Shown in pieces: positions 23,235-35,877 of a stretch of 64,000 nucleotides of DNA (position 1 is its first letter; every line of letters starts with the position of its first letter). The notes under the pieces were generated by a model. It did not search any database. It had not been told where the DNA came from and worked only from the letters and a program-made list of their open reading frames with translations. Location: positions 97,265,918-97,329,917 of the forward strand of contig OZ021721.1 in NCBI GenBank assembly GCA_963978545.1. Reading direction: 5' to 3'. Source of the stretch: Linyphia triangularis (taxonomy: Eukaryota; Arthropoda; Arachnida; Araneae; Linyphiidae). The position numbers and the translations under genes are program-made.

Positions 23235-24140
23235 AATTAACAATTTAAAATAAGTATAACTCATTTAGGAAAGGAAAAATCCAAAATGATGAAGTCTTGA
23301 AAAATGCAGCCATGTTAAGCGAACATCAAACCATCCTATAAACCACCTGTAATCCTTTTGTTCCAGATTTCTGTAAATGTTTTTCGCGGGAAAGGAGTAA
23401 AGGGTTTCGCGTGTTGGATATTAGTTAAAGAAGTTTTAAATTTTGGTGTCTTATCCAGAAAAAAATTCTGAATTTTTAACCTTTTATCTTAAGTAATGAG
23501 AACCCTTTCAATAACTTTTAGTGATACTTATTTCCACAGAAGATTATAGACCAGAAATCGTGAGCCCCAATGCAGTGCACCTTTTTACTCCCCTGTTAGG
23601 GGCAGGGGTTCTTTCACTTCGATGAATCTTTGCATTCCGATTGAGGACTAGAAATTTAAAACGAACTAAGTCCAAAAAAGAAAAAATATTTGGAAAGCCG
23701 AAAAATGAAAAACACTCGTATCTGGTACTTAAGGCTATGACTAAGTATAAGTTTGAATTTGAACTATTGCTACTGGAGTTCCCACTTTGGGCATTCTCCA
23801 CTTTGTTTAGCTTGGTCTTTAAGACATTTTTCCTTAAAAAAAATATTTTAAATTTCTTTTGGTACTTAGCTCGGTTCCCATCTCTATAGTCCTCAATTTT
23901 TCTCCCTAACTTTATTATATTTCTTGAATATAACTTACATCCACACTTATTTGATTCCCACTATTTTATTGATCTGCACTCATGACATCCAACATCAAAC
24001 AGGCAGCAAAAAAATTTACATCCAACCATAAAAGATTTTAAACAGTGATTGACGGTGATTCGAGTGATTTCTGTTGTTATTTCTAATGTACATGTCTAGA
24101 TTCAGGTAGACGAGATCCATTCACTTGCAAAAAATCAGAA
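23235..24140. other. Spacer without recognised gene
   Basis: Opposing open frames around 23544-23889 show no recognisable motif; low-complexity AT-rich DNA. Confidence 0.4.
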
Positions 24141-24144
24141 ACAA

Positions 24145-24272
24145 TCAGAACTCCTGAGAAATTTCCACCAACGAGGACTTGCGATTTTTTTCACTACCCT
24201 TTTCAGAGTTCTGTGGCTGCGTTCACCAAGTGTTTTCGACCTACCGGTTCGCTTTTCTGCCGTTTCACTGCA
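24145..24272 (-). pseudogene. Tc1-like transposase fragment (short)
   Basis: About 128 bp matching the region around the frame lesion of the Tc1 transposase at 20541-21571, again with seven T in the run. It is followed at 24273-24340 by short direct repeats of GATCAAACAGGTCATCA and CAGGGAAGATCA. A small relic. Confidence 0.85.
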
Positions 24273-24362
24273 GATCAAACAGGTCATCAGGCAGGGAAGA
24301 TCAGGCAGGGAAGATCAAACAGGTCATCACGGGACAACCCCAGACACTCTAGGATGTGTGCA

Positions 24363-24914
24363 CAGGCCCTGATCATCGCCGAGGCCCACAAGGCCCGGGC
24401 CTTGGGCCCGTGATTTTAGCGGGCCCCGAAATTGGCTGTAAACTTATAACTTCTCTTTTTTTTTTGTGAAGATCTTTTACAATCTATACAAAAGAATTTC
24501 TACATAAAAATAATGTTGTATTGATCTTGAACCGTCTTTAGTAACCTAGAGTGTATTTATTCAAATGCATCAAACCATCATTTAAAAGAGTAAAAAAACA
24601 ATATACCTCGAAGAAATATTGAAAGGAAATCTTGACAAATTAATTGCGAGATCAGCAAATGTCAGCTTTGAAGTTGTGAATAATGATGCAGATATTGTTG
24701 TCACGGATATTACAATACATTGTGATCGTGAAATGTAATGCTACATTACAAAGTTCTACCTGTTTTGATTTATAAATTTGGTTATCTTTTTCTATATTTA
24801 ATGTTAATTCATTTGACAACGAGTCAAGCTCATTTCCAATAAATCTCGCATTTGATGAAGGGGCCCCTAAAAGTGACCGGGCCTTGGGCCCCAACTTGTC
24901 ATGATCAGGCCTTG
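24363..24914. mobile_element. hAT MITE family M1, copy 2
   Basis: It is inverted relative to copy 1 (8656-9202) and 552 bp long. It is flanked by perfect 8-bp duplications TGTGTGCA (24355-24362 and 24915-24922). The ends are CAGGCCCTGATCATC and CATGATCAGGCCTTG. The interior matches copy 1 throughout. Confidence 0.92.
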
Positions 24915-25070
24915 TGTGTGCAGGAGAGGCCTGCTCAGATTGAAATTTAGAACAGTTGGAATAGGATTTACTACCGCCTTGAAAAGTTAGTGCTCTCAGA
25001 TGATCACTATAAAAGAGAGAGAGTGCAGTCAGGGCACGATTTAAAGCAAGGGATCTTCCAGAACGATCAG

Positions 25071-25540
25071 CACAATACCAAGAGAGTGCTGTGGGACAAG
25101 CCAAGTCTGCTTATCCGAAAGTTTTCTTACAAATAACAACTCAAATGCCAGGGAAGCAGTGGATGGCAATATTTCTTCAGCACCCTCCTTCGCCAAGACA
25201 TCAGCCCCCTCCCCCATAAAAAATGCGAAATTTGTTGAAGATTGAAATGGTAGAGATGGAGGAATTGAACAGGGAAAATCTAATAATGTGCGTGTCCCTA
25301 GCACAATACCAAGAGAGTACCGGGAGGGACAAGCCAAGCTTGCTTATCGGAAAGTTTTCTGACAAATAACAGCTCGAGTGTCAGGGAAGCAGTGAATAAT
25401 AATGTTTCTTCAGCACCCTCCTTTGCCAAGACATAAGTCCCCTCATTTCCCCACGCACCCATGAAAAATGAGAATTCTGTTGAAGATTGAACTTGTTGAG
25501 ATGGAGGAATTCAACAGGAAAAATCTTATAATGAGGGTGT
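25071..25540. repeat. Tandem duplication, 2 x ~231 bp
   Basis: Two units start CACAATACCAAGAGAGT at 25071 and 25302 and share GGGACAAGCCAAG.TTGCTTAT, TTTCTTCAGCACCCTCCTT and GAAATTTGTTGAAGATTGAA-like phrases. The open frames across them are probably incidental. Confidence 0.85.
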
Positions 25541-25790
25541 CCCCCTCCTCCCTATCCCACTATATAAGCATTCACTAAGAGAAGTTGTCATTTTCGGAAC
25601 TAGTTTCTACGTGAAAGTTATTGCCGCACATTACTCTCTGATCCTTATCTCACCCTCTCCAATATTTTTGAAAACTTTACGCCTAAGGCAATCACAATAG
25701 GGGAAAGTGCGAGTTTAGGGCTATCACAATGGTGTCGGTATCGTTATTTCAGTAACTATATTAATTTATTAACTTCTTATTTATAAATAA

Positions 25791-27446
25791 CTAGCTGAAT
25801 ACCCATGCTGCGCTACGAAATTTTACCATTAGCATTTTAGCGATCAAAAGACATTCATGTATTCTACACTTCAGACGTTTGCTCCCATTTCGATCCCGAC
25901 AAATTGATTTATCAAAATAGGAACTTTCCTTTGTTGACATTTTAAACGAAATTTATAATTGTGAATAGTAAACTGGAATAGTTTATTGTGTTTATGTTTG
26001 CTCTTATTTCTAAATTTCAAAGTAGTAGCTGTATTGGAATTAAGTTAATTAGACATTAAGTTAATCCTCGTATAGTTTCAATGTTGCGTCGTCTTTTCCA
26101 CCCGTTAAAAATTCTTTAATCGATATTGGAATGACTTATTTTTTTAACATTTGCAAAAAAATATCAGAAAAATGACTACACTGGAAGAGGAACATTCGGA
26201 TATCCCTCGTTTGGATCATTTAACCCCTTTTCGACCCCTTAAAGTTGGTTAATCGAGAACAGAATAGCTTATTTTTTCTATGTTTAATCTTTTTTGACAT
26301 TTGTACCAAATTTCCGAGTTTTGACCATATGGGAAGTGGTACATTCGAATATTCCTCGTTTGGAACGTTTAACCCCTTTTCCACCCCTTGATCCACAAGA
26401 GATCGGAATAGTTTACTTTTTCTGCGTTTGTCTTTATTGATATTCACACCAGTTTTCAGAATTGTGAAAATATGAGAAGTGGTACATTCGAATATCCCTC
26501 GTTTGGAACGTTTAACCCCTTTTTGACCTCTTAGTGTGGGTAAATAGAGATCGGAATAGCTTACTTTTTATACGTTTGTTTTTGTTGATACTTGCACCAG
26601 ATTTCAGAGTTGTGACGAAAGGGGAAGTAGGACATTCGAATATCCCTCGTTTGGAACGTTTAACCCCTGTTCCACCCCTTAAAGTGGGTTCATCGAGATC
26701 GGAATAACTTACTTTTTCTTCGTTTGTCTTTATTGATATTCTCACCAATTTTTAGAGTTGAGACGAAATGAGAAGTAGGACATTCGAATATTCCTCGTTT
26801 GGAACGTTTAACCCCTTTTCGAGCCCTTAAAGTGGATTAATCGAGATCGGAATAGCTTACTTTTTCTATATTTACTATTGTTAATATTTGTACCAATTTT
26901 TAGAGTTGTGACCAAATGGAAGTAGGATATTCGAATGTCCCTCGTTTGGAACGTTTAACCCCTTTTCGACCCCTTAAAGTGGGTTAATCGAGATCGGAAT
27001 AGTTTACTTTTTCTATTTTTACCATTGTTGATATTTGTGCCGATTTTCAGAGTTGTGACTATGTGGGAAGTGGGAGAATTAGTGATGAGTGAGTCAGTGA
27101 GTGAGGGCTTTGCCTTATATATATAGAGATTACCTTATATATATAGCCTTATATTAATCGAGATCGGAATAGCTTACTTTTTCTATATTTACTATTGTTA
27201 ATATTTGTACCAATTTTTAGAGTTGTGACCAAATGGAAGTAGGATATTCGAATGTCCCTCGTTTGGAACGTTTAACCCCTTTTCGACCCCTTAAAGTGGG
27301 TTAATCGAGATCGGAATAGTTTACTTTTTCTATTTTTACCATTGTTGATATTTGTGCCGATTTTCAGAGTTGTGACTATGTGGGAAGTGGGAGAATTAGT
27401 GATGAGTGAGTCAGTGAGTGAGGGCTTTGCCTTATATATATAGAGA
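25791..27446 (-). mobile_element. Helitron carrying a minisatellite
   Basis: On the minus strand it begins TCTCTATATATATAAGGC (from 27446) and ends GGGTATTCAGCTAG at 25791, with host A before and host T after. The 5' subterminus holds the characteristic GTCACTCACT-type phrase. No Rep/helicase ORF is present. The interior is mostly a tandem array. The last 295 bp at the 5' end are duplicated in tandem (26837-27131 and 27154-27448), giving the element two 5' termini. Confidence 0.75.
26180..27110. repeat. Minisatellite, ~148-bp unit, inside Helitron
   Basis: Six to seven units with GTTTGGAACGTTTAACCCCT, AATCGAGATCGGAATAGCTT and CAGAGTTGTGAC. It continues into the duplicated block at 27154-27448. 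Short ORFs on the minus strand (K/R-rich, with a recurrent KRSKRG) arise from the repeat frame. Confidence 0.9.
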
Positions 27447-27448
27447 TT

Positions 27449-30400
27449 TCAAAGATTTTACTTTATTTAGTTATAAATAGTTAATAATATTTTAGTTGCT
27501 TTATAATGTATGGGAAATTGTTTAACAAGCATAAAATAGATTTCTACATTTGGTCTCTTAGAAAAAAAAGCATGGGAACTTGGGCCAAAAAAAAAAAAAT
27601 TAAAGGTATGTTTCCTGTAACAAGGGCAAAAATATGGGGGTAGGTAGAAAAAAGTGTTTTTTTTGTTTGTTTTTATAAATATTTTTAGCAAATACACAAA
27701 AATAAATATTATCAGAGTATGAATGTGCAAGATTTAAAATTGATCAGTCATGTAAAATACTTGGGAATCGTAGCCAATTTTTAACTCCACTTCTGTTTTT
27801 CAATGCTTCTTGCATCTTAGTGTCTATATAGACCCTTCTCACAAAACTAAAGCTATTGAAAATTGTATGGTTTTTCTTATTGTATATGACTGCAAATTAA
27901 GATGATTGTGTCAAAACTGCAATTAGGATATATCCCTCCTTTAGATTGAATAACAAAGATAAATCAATAGATAACATTCATACATAAAATTAATAAAGTT
28001 ATAATATTCAAAACATGTTAAGTTATAGCTGAGCATTTGTAAAATAGAATTCATATTTTAGATCAAGATGACTGAGAATAGATACCACTTTTTTTATAAT
28101 TCATCAAAATAAAAACAAAAGTTATTAAAATGTATGCTCCTTATTCCTCTGATTATTTTGATAATTACTATCTTCTACCCCATAAGAGGTTCAAAACTTA
28201 TCGTGATATATTTCCATATATTTACTGTCAATCAACTTCGTAAACCAGCTTTTGGCACGCATGATTTTCAATATCAATCGCTTAAAATCTCAATAATTTA
28301 TTATTCATCAATGGTTGTTACAAAAAAAAAAGATTAACTGTAAAATTAAAACCTTATAAGCTGAAATTATAAATTAAAGCAAATTTAAATAAAAATTTTA
28401 AAGCTTAAGATTAGTTCAAATTTTTTAGTAGATGAATATGATCTTTCTTGTGCTTAAATAATTCTTAAAAACTGTACAATTTCACTTCAACTTCCAATTC
28501 TTTTTATTCAAAAGGCTGAAAACCAAATTAATTATTTAAGTTGGAATTTTTTTACATTCAAAATTATATCTTGTCTATTCATTATTTCAAGAAATTCATA
28601 TAACGACAACCAATAACATCAGCATGAGGTGTACAGTTTTATTTAAAGTAACAATTGTGCTGTGATAGTATATCACAAGCATCTTTATTTACACAAAGAA
28701 GTTTAATACATATTTAAATCACATGAATGATTTTGCAAAGATAAATTTTTTACTCTCAGCAGAAAGAATAAAATATGGAACAGATATCCAAAACACATAA
28801 CAATAAGTAAATTTTCAGAAAAGTTCATATTTACAAATACGTACATAAAATATTTATTATTAAAAATTGCTTTATACAATAATGTAGAATACACACATTG
28901 GCAATCTAAAGTTCTTTGGAATTCCATGACAAACATTACTTATACACTGAAAGTTTAAGTGTGAACAGACAAAATTATCAACTTCAAATTATTTTCAGAT
29001 CTATACTTTCACTGCCCCTTTATTCAGACATTATTTTTTGCCTCGCAGAATCTAACAGCAACATCTTCATAATGCATGCTTGTTAATTGACTTGTAACCA
29101 TAGAAGGCTTAGAAATCACGATAGAAATCTATGTTAACATCTGAGCCCCAAGCTACAGTTAATATCTGTTGATATGCAATAACCTATTACAGAGCATTAG
29201 ATAAAGTAAAGTATAGTAGAGATTCCATTGACTTCATTGGAGCACAGCAGAAACCACTTATGAGGTATACAGAAGTTACAGATCAATGTTTTGCCTAGTG
29301 TGTGCAAGAAAATATCCAACAATGTATCATTGTTCTTTTATTACGGTGTTAACTTAATTTCATTTTACAAAGCAATTTCCTGTCAACAAATGAGTTTATA
29401 GTATTTAAATAATTTGAAGTTCATAATCAATTTTCAGTGATAAAGTAATTTGAGCTGCATTACAAAAATCAAATGTCAAAATATGTAAAAAAAAAAAAAA
29501 AAAAAAAAACATGTAGCTCAATTACACTGTCAAAAGTTATAAGGTTATTAAAATTTCACTGAATTTATGCAAATGATGTGGTGATGCAAACACTTATACC
29601 AAAAGTTTGCATAACATTCTTAACTCCTTACCATGATTTTAAAAATTTATGATTACCTAATACCTTGAAGCAATATTTTTGTTTCAATACACATATTACA
29701 AGAGATTTCATTAAAAATGAGATTTAAAAATTTTACTTCATTTAACTATTTACAAATAACATTAGTTTATTATGAAGCAAGATGAAGGAATTCACTTATT
29801 GTAGATATAAAAAATATTTTCTTGTAACTCAGTGCAACTTTGATTTTTGCAACTCAGCCCAACATTAATACTTAACATAAATTTAGATGAAATTTGTAAA
29901 TTACCTTTAGAAGTAAATTTACAGAAAACAATTTTATAGAAAAAAAGTTGGTCACACTTTAATTTAAATTCTTTCCAGACCTGAGAAAACATGTTGAAAT
30001 CCAGTCATATTATAAAATAAGATCAATTAAAAAATAACTAAAATAATTTATGAGTAACTTTAAGATATATAAGAGAGAATTTAAAATATATTTTATAATT
30101 AAAATATCATATTAAATCATAGCATTTTTACTCTTCAGGTACACATATTCTATAAGCTTAGTTACTAAAGACTAGTTTATAAATCACATTTTCATGAAAT
30201 TTGCATCAAAAGTTATTTTTTACTCTTAATTTAGAAATTTTTTTGAGGATAAACAGAACAGCAGAAATATAAAGCTACTTTTAATTTTAGTATACAAAAA
30301 CTTAAAGAATCAAAAGTTTTTAGAAAGTGAAACTGATTTTATAACATATAATAGTAAAACATAAAAAAAGGTAAAATTGGTCCTAAAGAGAAAGCTAGAA

Positions 30401-30897
30401 CTTTTTTGATGATTACTAGATATTTAGAACCAAAACACACATTTATAGGTAGCTAAAAAAACCTTTGAAAAAAACAGAGTGCAATCCCTTTTTATAACAT
30501 AACTTACAACATTTGCAGATTTATTATTTAAATATAAGCCCAAAAAACTTAAAAGTTCTATCTTAATACAACTGAAGATGGTTACTTAAAGTGGTAACAG
30601 TAGTAAAATTGACAAATTAAAAAAAATATTCATCCAACATTTTTCCAAATGTATTTGGTATAATATGAAATAATAAACAGGTAAAATAAAAAAATAAAAA
30701 ATTTGGATGAACTTATTTACTCCTTTTATATATACAAAAGCTTTAAAGTCAGCTGTTTTGTAAAATCCAAAGTAATCACTAAGATATAGTAGGATGGAAG
30801 TAATCACTTAATAAATGCGGAAGACTTAATAGAAAACAAAATGTTAAAACTTGCTTCTAGCCAGCTAGAGCACTTATTCATAAATAGTACATAATAT
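27449..30897. other. AT-rich stretch including probable 3' UTR of PDZ gene
   Basis: There is no recognisable coding sequence. The part next to 30898 must include the 3' UTR of the TAX1BP3-like gene on the minus strand, but the AT-richness offers many AATAAA-like sites and I could not choose a poly(A) site. A poly-A run lies at 29486-29508. Confidence 0.45.
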
Positions 30898-31008
30898 TCA
30901 AGAATGTGTAACTCCTTTCCTTGCGACTAGCATATTTAAAATAGGATTTTTCTTTATGTATTCAACAGCCTTGTTATGTGTTACCATTGTAAAATCATAG
31001 CCATTGAC
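30898..31008 (-). CDS. TAX1BP3-like PDZ protein, exon 4 (last coding exon)
   Basis: It begins after the acceptor TTTATCAG at 31009 in phase 0 and ends at TGA (30900-30898), encoding 36 residues. VNGYDFTMVTHNKAVEYIKK corresponds to VNGWDMTMVTHDQA in human TAX1BP3. The His of VTH is at the start of PDZ helix B, the residue that contacts the peptide ligand in class I PDZ domains. The C-terminal tail (NMLVARKGVTHS) is shorter than in human. This exon supplies the last strand and helix of the PDZ fold. With the exons at 32498-32575 and 35495-35623 it forms one continuous reading frame. Confidence 0.85.
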   Translation of the reverse strand, partial: VNGYDFTMVTHNKAVEYIKKNPILNMLVARKGVTHS

Positions 31009-32497
31009 CTGATAAAGAAAGGAATTTGAATTAATAAATTGTAATTAGTTTTTATAACTTAAAACCTATGTCTTCAAGCTTCTGAAGAAAATTCTATAAC
31101 TAGTTTACCTTTGAAACTGGAATCATCCAGTTTTTGAAATTTTATTAAATTGCAAGGATTCCCATTTAATACAACCAAATTCTGCAGAGGATCATATACC
31201 TAGATTTCAATTAGCTCAATTGACATATTTTCCTAGACTTGTACCCAAATATTAGCAAATGTATTTCAAAATTTACCTTTATGTTAAGGACAGACATTTA
31301 AAATGAAAAAAAAAAAAATGAAAAAAAAAAAACTTTTCAAATCACTTAAGAGAAATATTTTGTCTTTCTGTGACAGACTTTCAGACCTCATGTTCTTTTA
31401 GCAGAAAACTAGGGAAATTAATAGAATTCTTTAAAAAATATTTCTTACAATCATATGTTAATATAAATAACCAAATCACATTTGTGAGCATTTAAGTAGA
31501 AGGTAATTTTTGTGAAGGACTTTTCTCTGCAGAAGATCCATTATAGACAATATTCAAAGAATCTATGCTAAAGTAGTAAATTCCAATTACACTAATTAAA
31601 TTATTAATATTTTATCCTTAGTAGATATCAAGTTTCAACTAACTCAAGTAGTGTGTAAAGGTTTTGTTATTTATATGTTTTGTATATATTAAAACATATA
31701 AATGTTCCAGAATTCTTTACAAATTTTTGAATGAATATTTATTTCTTAAATGTTCATAAAGAATTTATACAGAGTTGGGCGATAATCACATATTTTTAGA
31801 TTATGAAATGTACTAATAGCTTGTGACAATATTAAACAATTGAAATTTTTAATGTTTAAATGTAATTCATATAAAAACTGGTAGATCTTATATAAAAAAC
31901 ACGACAGAATTTATTGCATTTTTCACTATTCATACTAGAAATAAAAGGAACTTTTAAAGTTGCCACATAATTTACAAAAATCAAAGTATAATTTTATATA
32001 TGGTACAATAATACATTTGAATTCTTTGGAAAATAAAAAATACATGTATTATGTATTATTCAATACATTTAAAACAAACTAAGGATATGTAGAATGCTAA
32101 TTGTAAGTCACAAAATGCTCTTGGAAGTAAATAAAAAGCTTAAAATTTATTTATTTTTTCAAAGAAATTTTCAATGTTTTTTAAAGTGAAATATTGAGGG
32201 ACTATCAGATTTTATTTTACAACCAAAAATGCAGTAAATTAACTAAATAAAAACATGAATGTTAGCACATTCATGATTTTAAAAACTACTAATTTATCCT
32301 TTTGACAACAAGAATCAAGCAAACTTAATTTAGATAAATGTAATCCTATGCTGAAAATCTAACTTAATTGACATGTTAGTAAAGAGTGTAATATTTTAAA
32401 CACAATTATAAGGAGTGAAAGTAGACAGGTCAAAATAAAGATATTTCCTTAAGCAAAAACTTTTATAAAATCTATTTGAAAATTCAGATTAACAAAC
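31009..32497 (-). other. Intron 3 of TAX1BP3-like gene
   Basis: 1489 bp, GT (32497) to AG (31009). AT-rich, with A-runs near 31307-31331. No nested element recognised. Confidence 0.75.
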
Positions 32498-32575
32498 CTG
32501 AAGGATTTTATCATGGATCTTTAAGCCACATCTATGTGCAGGGCTATTTTCATACACCTCAGTAACATAGACACC
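32498..32575 (-). CDS. TAX1BP3-like PDZ protein, exon 3
   Basis: The acceptor TTTATTAG precedes 32575, and 26 codons follow to CAG|GTTTGT at 32498 (phase 0 to 0). It encodes GVYVTEVYENSPAHRCGLKI followed by HDKILQ. This matches the human TAX1BP3 segment GIYVTRVSEGGPAEIAGLQI in position and length and also ends at the same residue before VNG. It is the central part of the PDZ domain (strands C-D, helix A). In mammals the protein is a small single-PDZ cytosolic antagonist that occupies PDZ-binding C-termini such as those of beta-catenin and glutaminase L; that role is inferred here from homology. Confidence 0.88.
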
Positions 32576-35494
32576 CTAATAAAGAAATTTTTAAAATTAT
32601 TAACTATTAAATAAGACACTGAATATAAGACCAAAGGGAAAAAAATCCTGTAAACCTACCACTCTAAAATTACAGTACAAAAATTTCAACCATAGAGGTT
32701 TTTTTAGACTTTTAAAAAAATGTAATTATATATAAATAATAATAATAATAAAAAAAAATTAATAAAAAAACCACTCATTGAAGCAATTACACCTGAAGAA
32801 AAATCATAAATATCCAATTTCAGTAAATACCTGGGTATATACTCAGGATATTGATGCAAAAAAATAAATATACACAAGGGGTATACATTACAGATCAATT
32901 TCAACCGATAATATTTATTTATTGCCAAAAATATTTAGAAAAATATTTTTTCCCCTACCTACTTATCCTGATATGTTTGTCCACATTATAGGAAACAAAA
33001 TATCATTTTTTTTAGCCTTATCCTTAGTAGCATTCACTGAATAGTGATTCCTCAACAAATGATAAACTCATTGGATAATTGAATACCACCATTTGATATT
33101 GATATTAATGGAAAAATCTAAGTAAAACTTCTATTTGCTATTTTATTTCCCGTAAAAATTGAGTAAATTATTCCAAATGACAAATGTAATGAAAGTTACT
33201 CTGGTGAACAGCTCTCATAGCCTTTTTGTTCTCATCTAAAGATGGTTTTAATGGCAGTTTTTAATTGTGCTTGGCACTATTTTGTTTCCAAGGTCAGTTG
33301 ATTGGTAAAAAATAGCATATTCATTGAATATTGAAAGTATTTTTGTCGAATCTCAATAAAAACTTTGACATTTGAACATATTTTCATCGTGGGATAGGAA
33401 TCATCAGATTTAGATGATCATCCAAGCAGGCATTTGAAGTGAGTCGACGATGAGGGTAGAATGGTTGGCTATGCACAATGTCATGAAAAGTAATGAAATG
33501 TGCAGGTAAGTTATTGCTAATAGAGATTAAATAAAATTAAAAATTATGTTTCAAAATTTTCTCTTATGTTTTCAAATGAAATAAAATAGTTAATATAAAA
33601 TGATGCAAAGTGCATCAGCCTTCTTATACACAGGCAGAAATTTCATAAAATCTGTATCTGACACATTGGACATTTTATTGTAAATAAAAGTTTAGAAAGT
33701 TAAATTCTCTTGATTCTTTCATAATTCTTCTTGATATTTTTAAAACTGATTTCGGCTTATGAATAGTAAGTTATTTTATATCTAAAACTTATTGAGCATG
33801 TATCCTTTTTTTTTCGCTCAAACTATTTTTAACATCTGACTTCAAATTTGCTGCTTACAAATTAGCCCAGCCAATGAAAACTAAAAAAGAGCATATCTAG
33901 AGGTCAGAATAATAGAAAAGAGAAAATTTCATTTTAAGCATGTTAAAGAAATTTAAGGAATCCTTTATCAGCAATAGAAACTAATGAACTTCCAAAACAG
34001 TAATTTCTAAGCAATCTTAATTGTGAGGGTTACACACAGACCCAGTAGTACAAAGTAATTTAAATTTGAAATTAAGCAAACAAAAATGTTAGATATAATA
34101 AAAAAATTAAATCCACAAAATTATTTACTTTTTTTGACAGTTACAGAATAAAATTCACTTTCAGAAAACAAAATCCACTTGCTTCGAAACTACATTTAAA
34201 AAAATTGTTAGAACTAGATTTTTGTTAGCATTGAATCAATTTTACAAAACCAATATTAAATTTTAAAAAGTTTGAAATGGAACAAATCATTTAGCAACCA
34301 GTTAATTTTTCTTCAATTTTCAATAATAAAATTTTTATACTGTTTTAACCAGAGCCCCATGCCTTTTCTTATGCGAGACCAAACATAGAAATCAATTTTA
34401 TGCTTGTTCTTAAACAATTTCACAAGTACATTATAAAGCAATTAAAAAGATATCAACATAATTTTTAACTAAATAAAGTAAAATCTTTGAGATAATATTA
34501 AATCAGAAGTTAATAAATAGTGATATTTACTTAAATATAATTGTAATCATTCTCTCTGTACTATTAGATTACTACATAGCATTTCATATCAATCCAATTT
34601 CTCAAACAACATAAATGTGACATTTTAGTTTCACAAAAGAAAACATGAGAAGTGCTGCTGCCTTTTTTTGGATTTAATGGGAAGTGCTAAGTGATTATGT
34701 GGAAACGTTCCTAAAAGTTCACTTTCAAAGTCTCATAAATAATTTGCACAACTTTTAATTACATTATAATATTGGACATTGCATTAAAATTTATGGTGTT
34801 GTTTACCGTTTTCATATTTTAACTCATTGAAATAAAAATGGCCAGTTTGGCGATATTTTGGACAGTAATTTTTACATGGAAAAAAATACCCCGCCAAAAT
34901 GGCAATGTTATTCTATACACATTACATTGTTCTTTCTTGTGCTTGAAACAGAAAAAAATCCATTGTTGATGGGCAAAGCTCAAGGGCAGCAAACACTGAG
35001 TTAAAGACACATATGTTTTTCAACTTTTTACGCTTTTATCTCATTTCCACAAGAATTTTGGAGGTGGGGACGATTAGAACATCTTAAGAGGCATCAGCAT
35101 AGAGATTTTAATCAAAATCGTTAGAGGTTTTTTTTTAGCAATTGCTGAAAAACAAGATTTTTCATTATTTCTACCCTATGCGCATACAGGCTTTGACAAA
35201 AACCTTAACGGTAGGCCCTATGGCCATGACTAACCAGCACACCAAATTTGAATATTGTAGAGAAATATTTTCGGGAGTTATGCTGACCACATACACACAG
35301 ACAGGCATTTTTTTCTAGACCACTTTGTTGAAATCAGGATGCTCCATTACATTAAAAAAAAAATTTGACTGAATGCTATACATTCATTACCCTATCTAAA
35401 CATATGGGTAATTGAAAGTAAAAAATTAAAAAAGACGCTGTGTGTGTGTAATTTTGTAAAAAAAAATTCATTTAAAAAATATGAAAATAATTAC
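32576..35494 (-). other. Intron 2 of TAX1BP3-like gene
   Basis: 2919 bp with GT (35494) to AG (32576). It holds a copy of dispersed repeat R3 at about 34740-34990 and otherwise AT-rich DNA. No coding exon was seen. Confidence 0.7.
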
Positions 35495-35623
35495 AGAATC
35501 TTTGTATCCCTGGGGACTTTTATGAAAATCTTGATCAATACCCCCTCCAATCTTGAAACCACACTTTTGAACTTCACGACCCTCCTGATCCACTGCAGTT
35601 TCTTTTGTCAGTTTGATAGGAAT
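35495..35623 (-). CDS. TAX1BP3-like PDZ protein, exon 2
   Basis: The acceptor TTTATAG precedes 35623. The 43 codons end at AAAGATTCT|GTAATT (phase 0 to 0). The exon encodes IPIKLTKE.. (strand A) and then CGFKIGGGIDQD, the carboxylate-binding loop (GFSIGGGIDQD in human TAX1BP3), followed by a variable linker. The insert between strand A and the loop (TAVDQEGREVQK) is about seven residues longer than in human. With exons 3 and 4 it gives a complete PDZ domain. The gene has only one PDZ, as TAX1BP3 does. An upstream exon ending in phase 0 is required. Confidence 0.88.
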
Positions 35624-35799
35624 CTATAAAGACAGTAAAGGAAATGAATTAATTTTTGCAAAAAAAAATAAAAAAAATTATGAAACATCTTTTAATTTTA
35701 CGATGGTCATTTGCTTGAACATTTGTTAACATTTGCGCAGCACAGATCTTGACAACTAGACAATTTTTTTTAAGATTCTGATATTAGTTATTTCATTTA

Positions 35800-35877
35800 G
35801 TCAAAACCTATTTGCTTCTATTTAATTTCTGTTATCCCAGGATAACAGAAAATAAATAGAAGCAAATACGTTTTGAC
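35800..35877. repeat. Near-perfect 78-bp hairpin
   Basis: The left arm 35800-35837 (GTCAAAACCTATTTGCTTCT..) and right arm 35840-35877 are inverted copies with two mismatches in 38 bp and only CA between them. No flanking duplication was recognised. Confidence 0.85.

Noticed and set aside
26220..26748. K/R-rich repeat protein on the minus strand
   Set aside because: Frames come from the 148-bp minisatellite inside the Helitron; the unit is not a multiple of 3 and stops occur in each copy.
35800..35877. microRNA precursor
   Set aside because: The loop is only 2 nt and the stem is almost perfect over 38 bp, unlike a miRNA hairpin; a palindrome is the better description.
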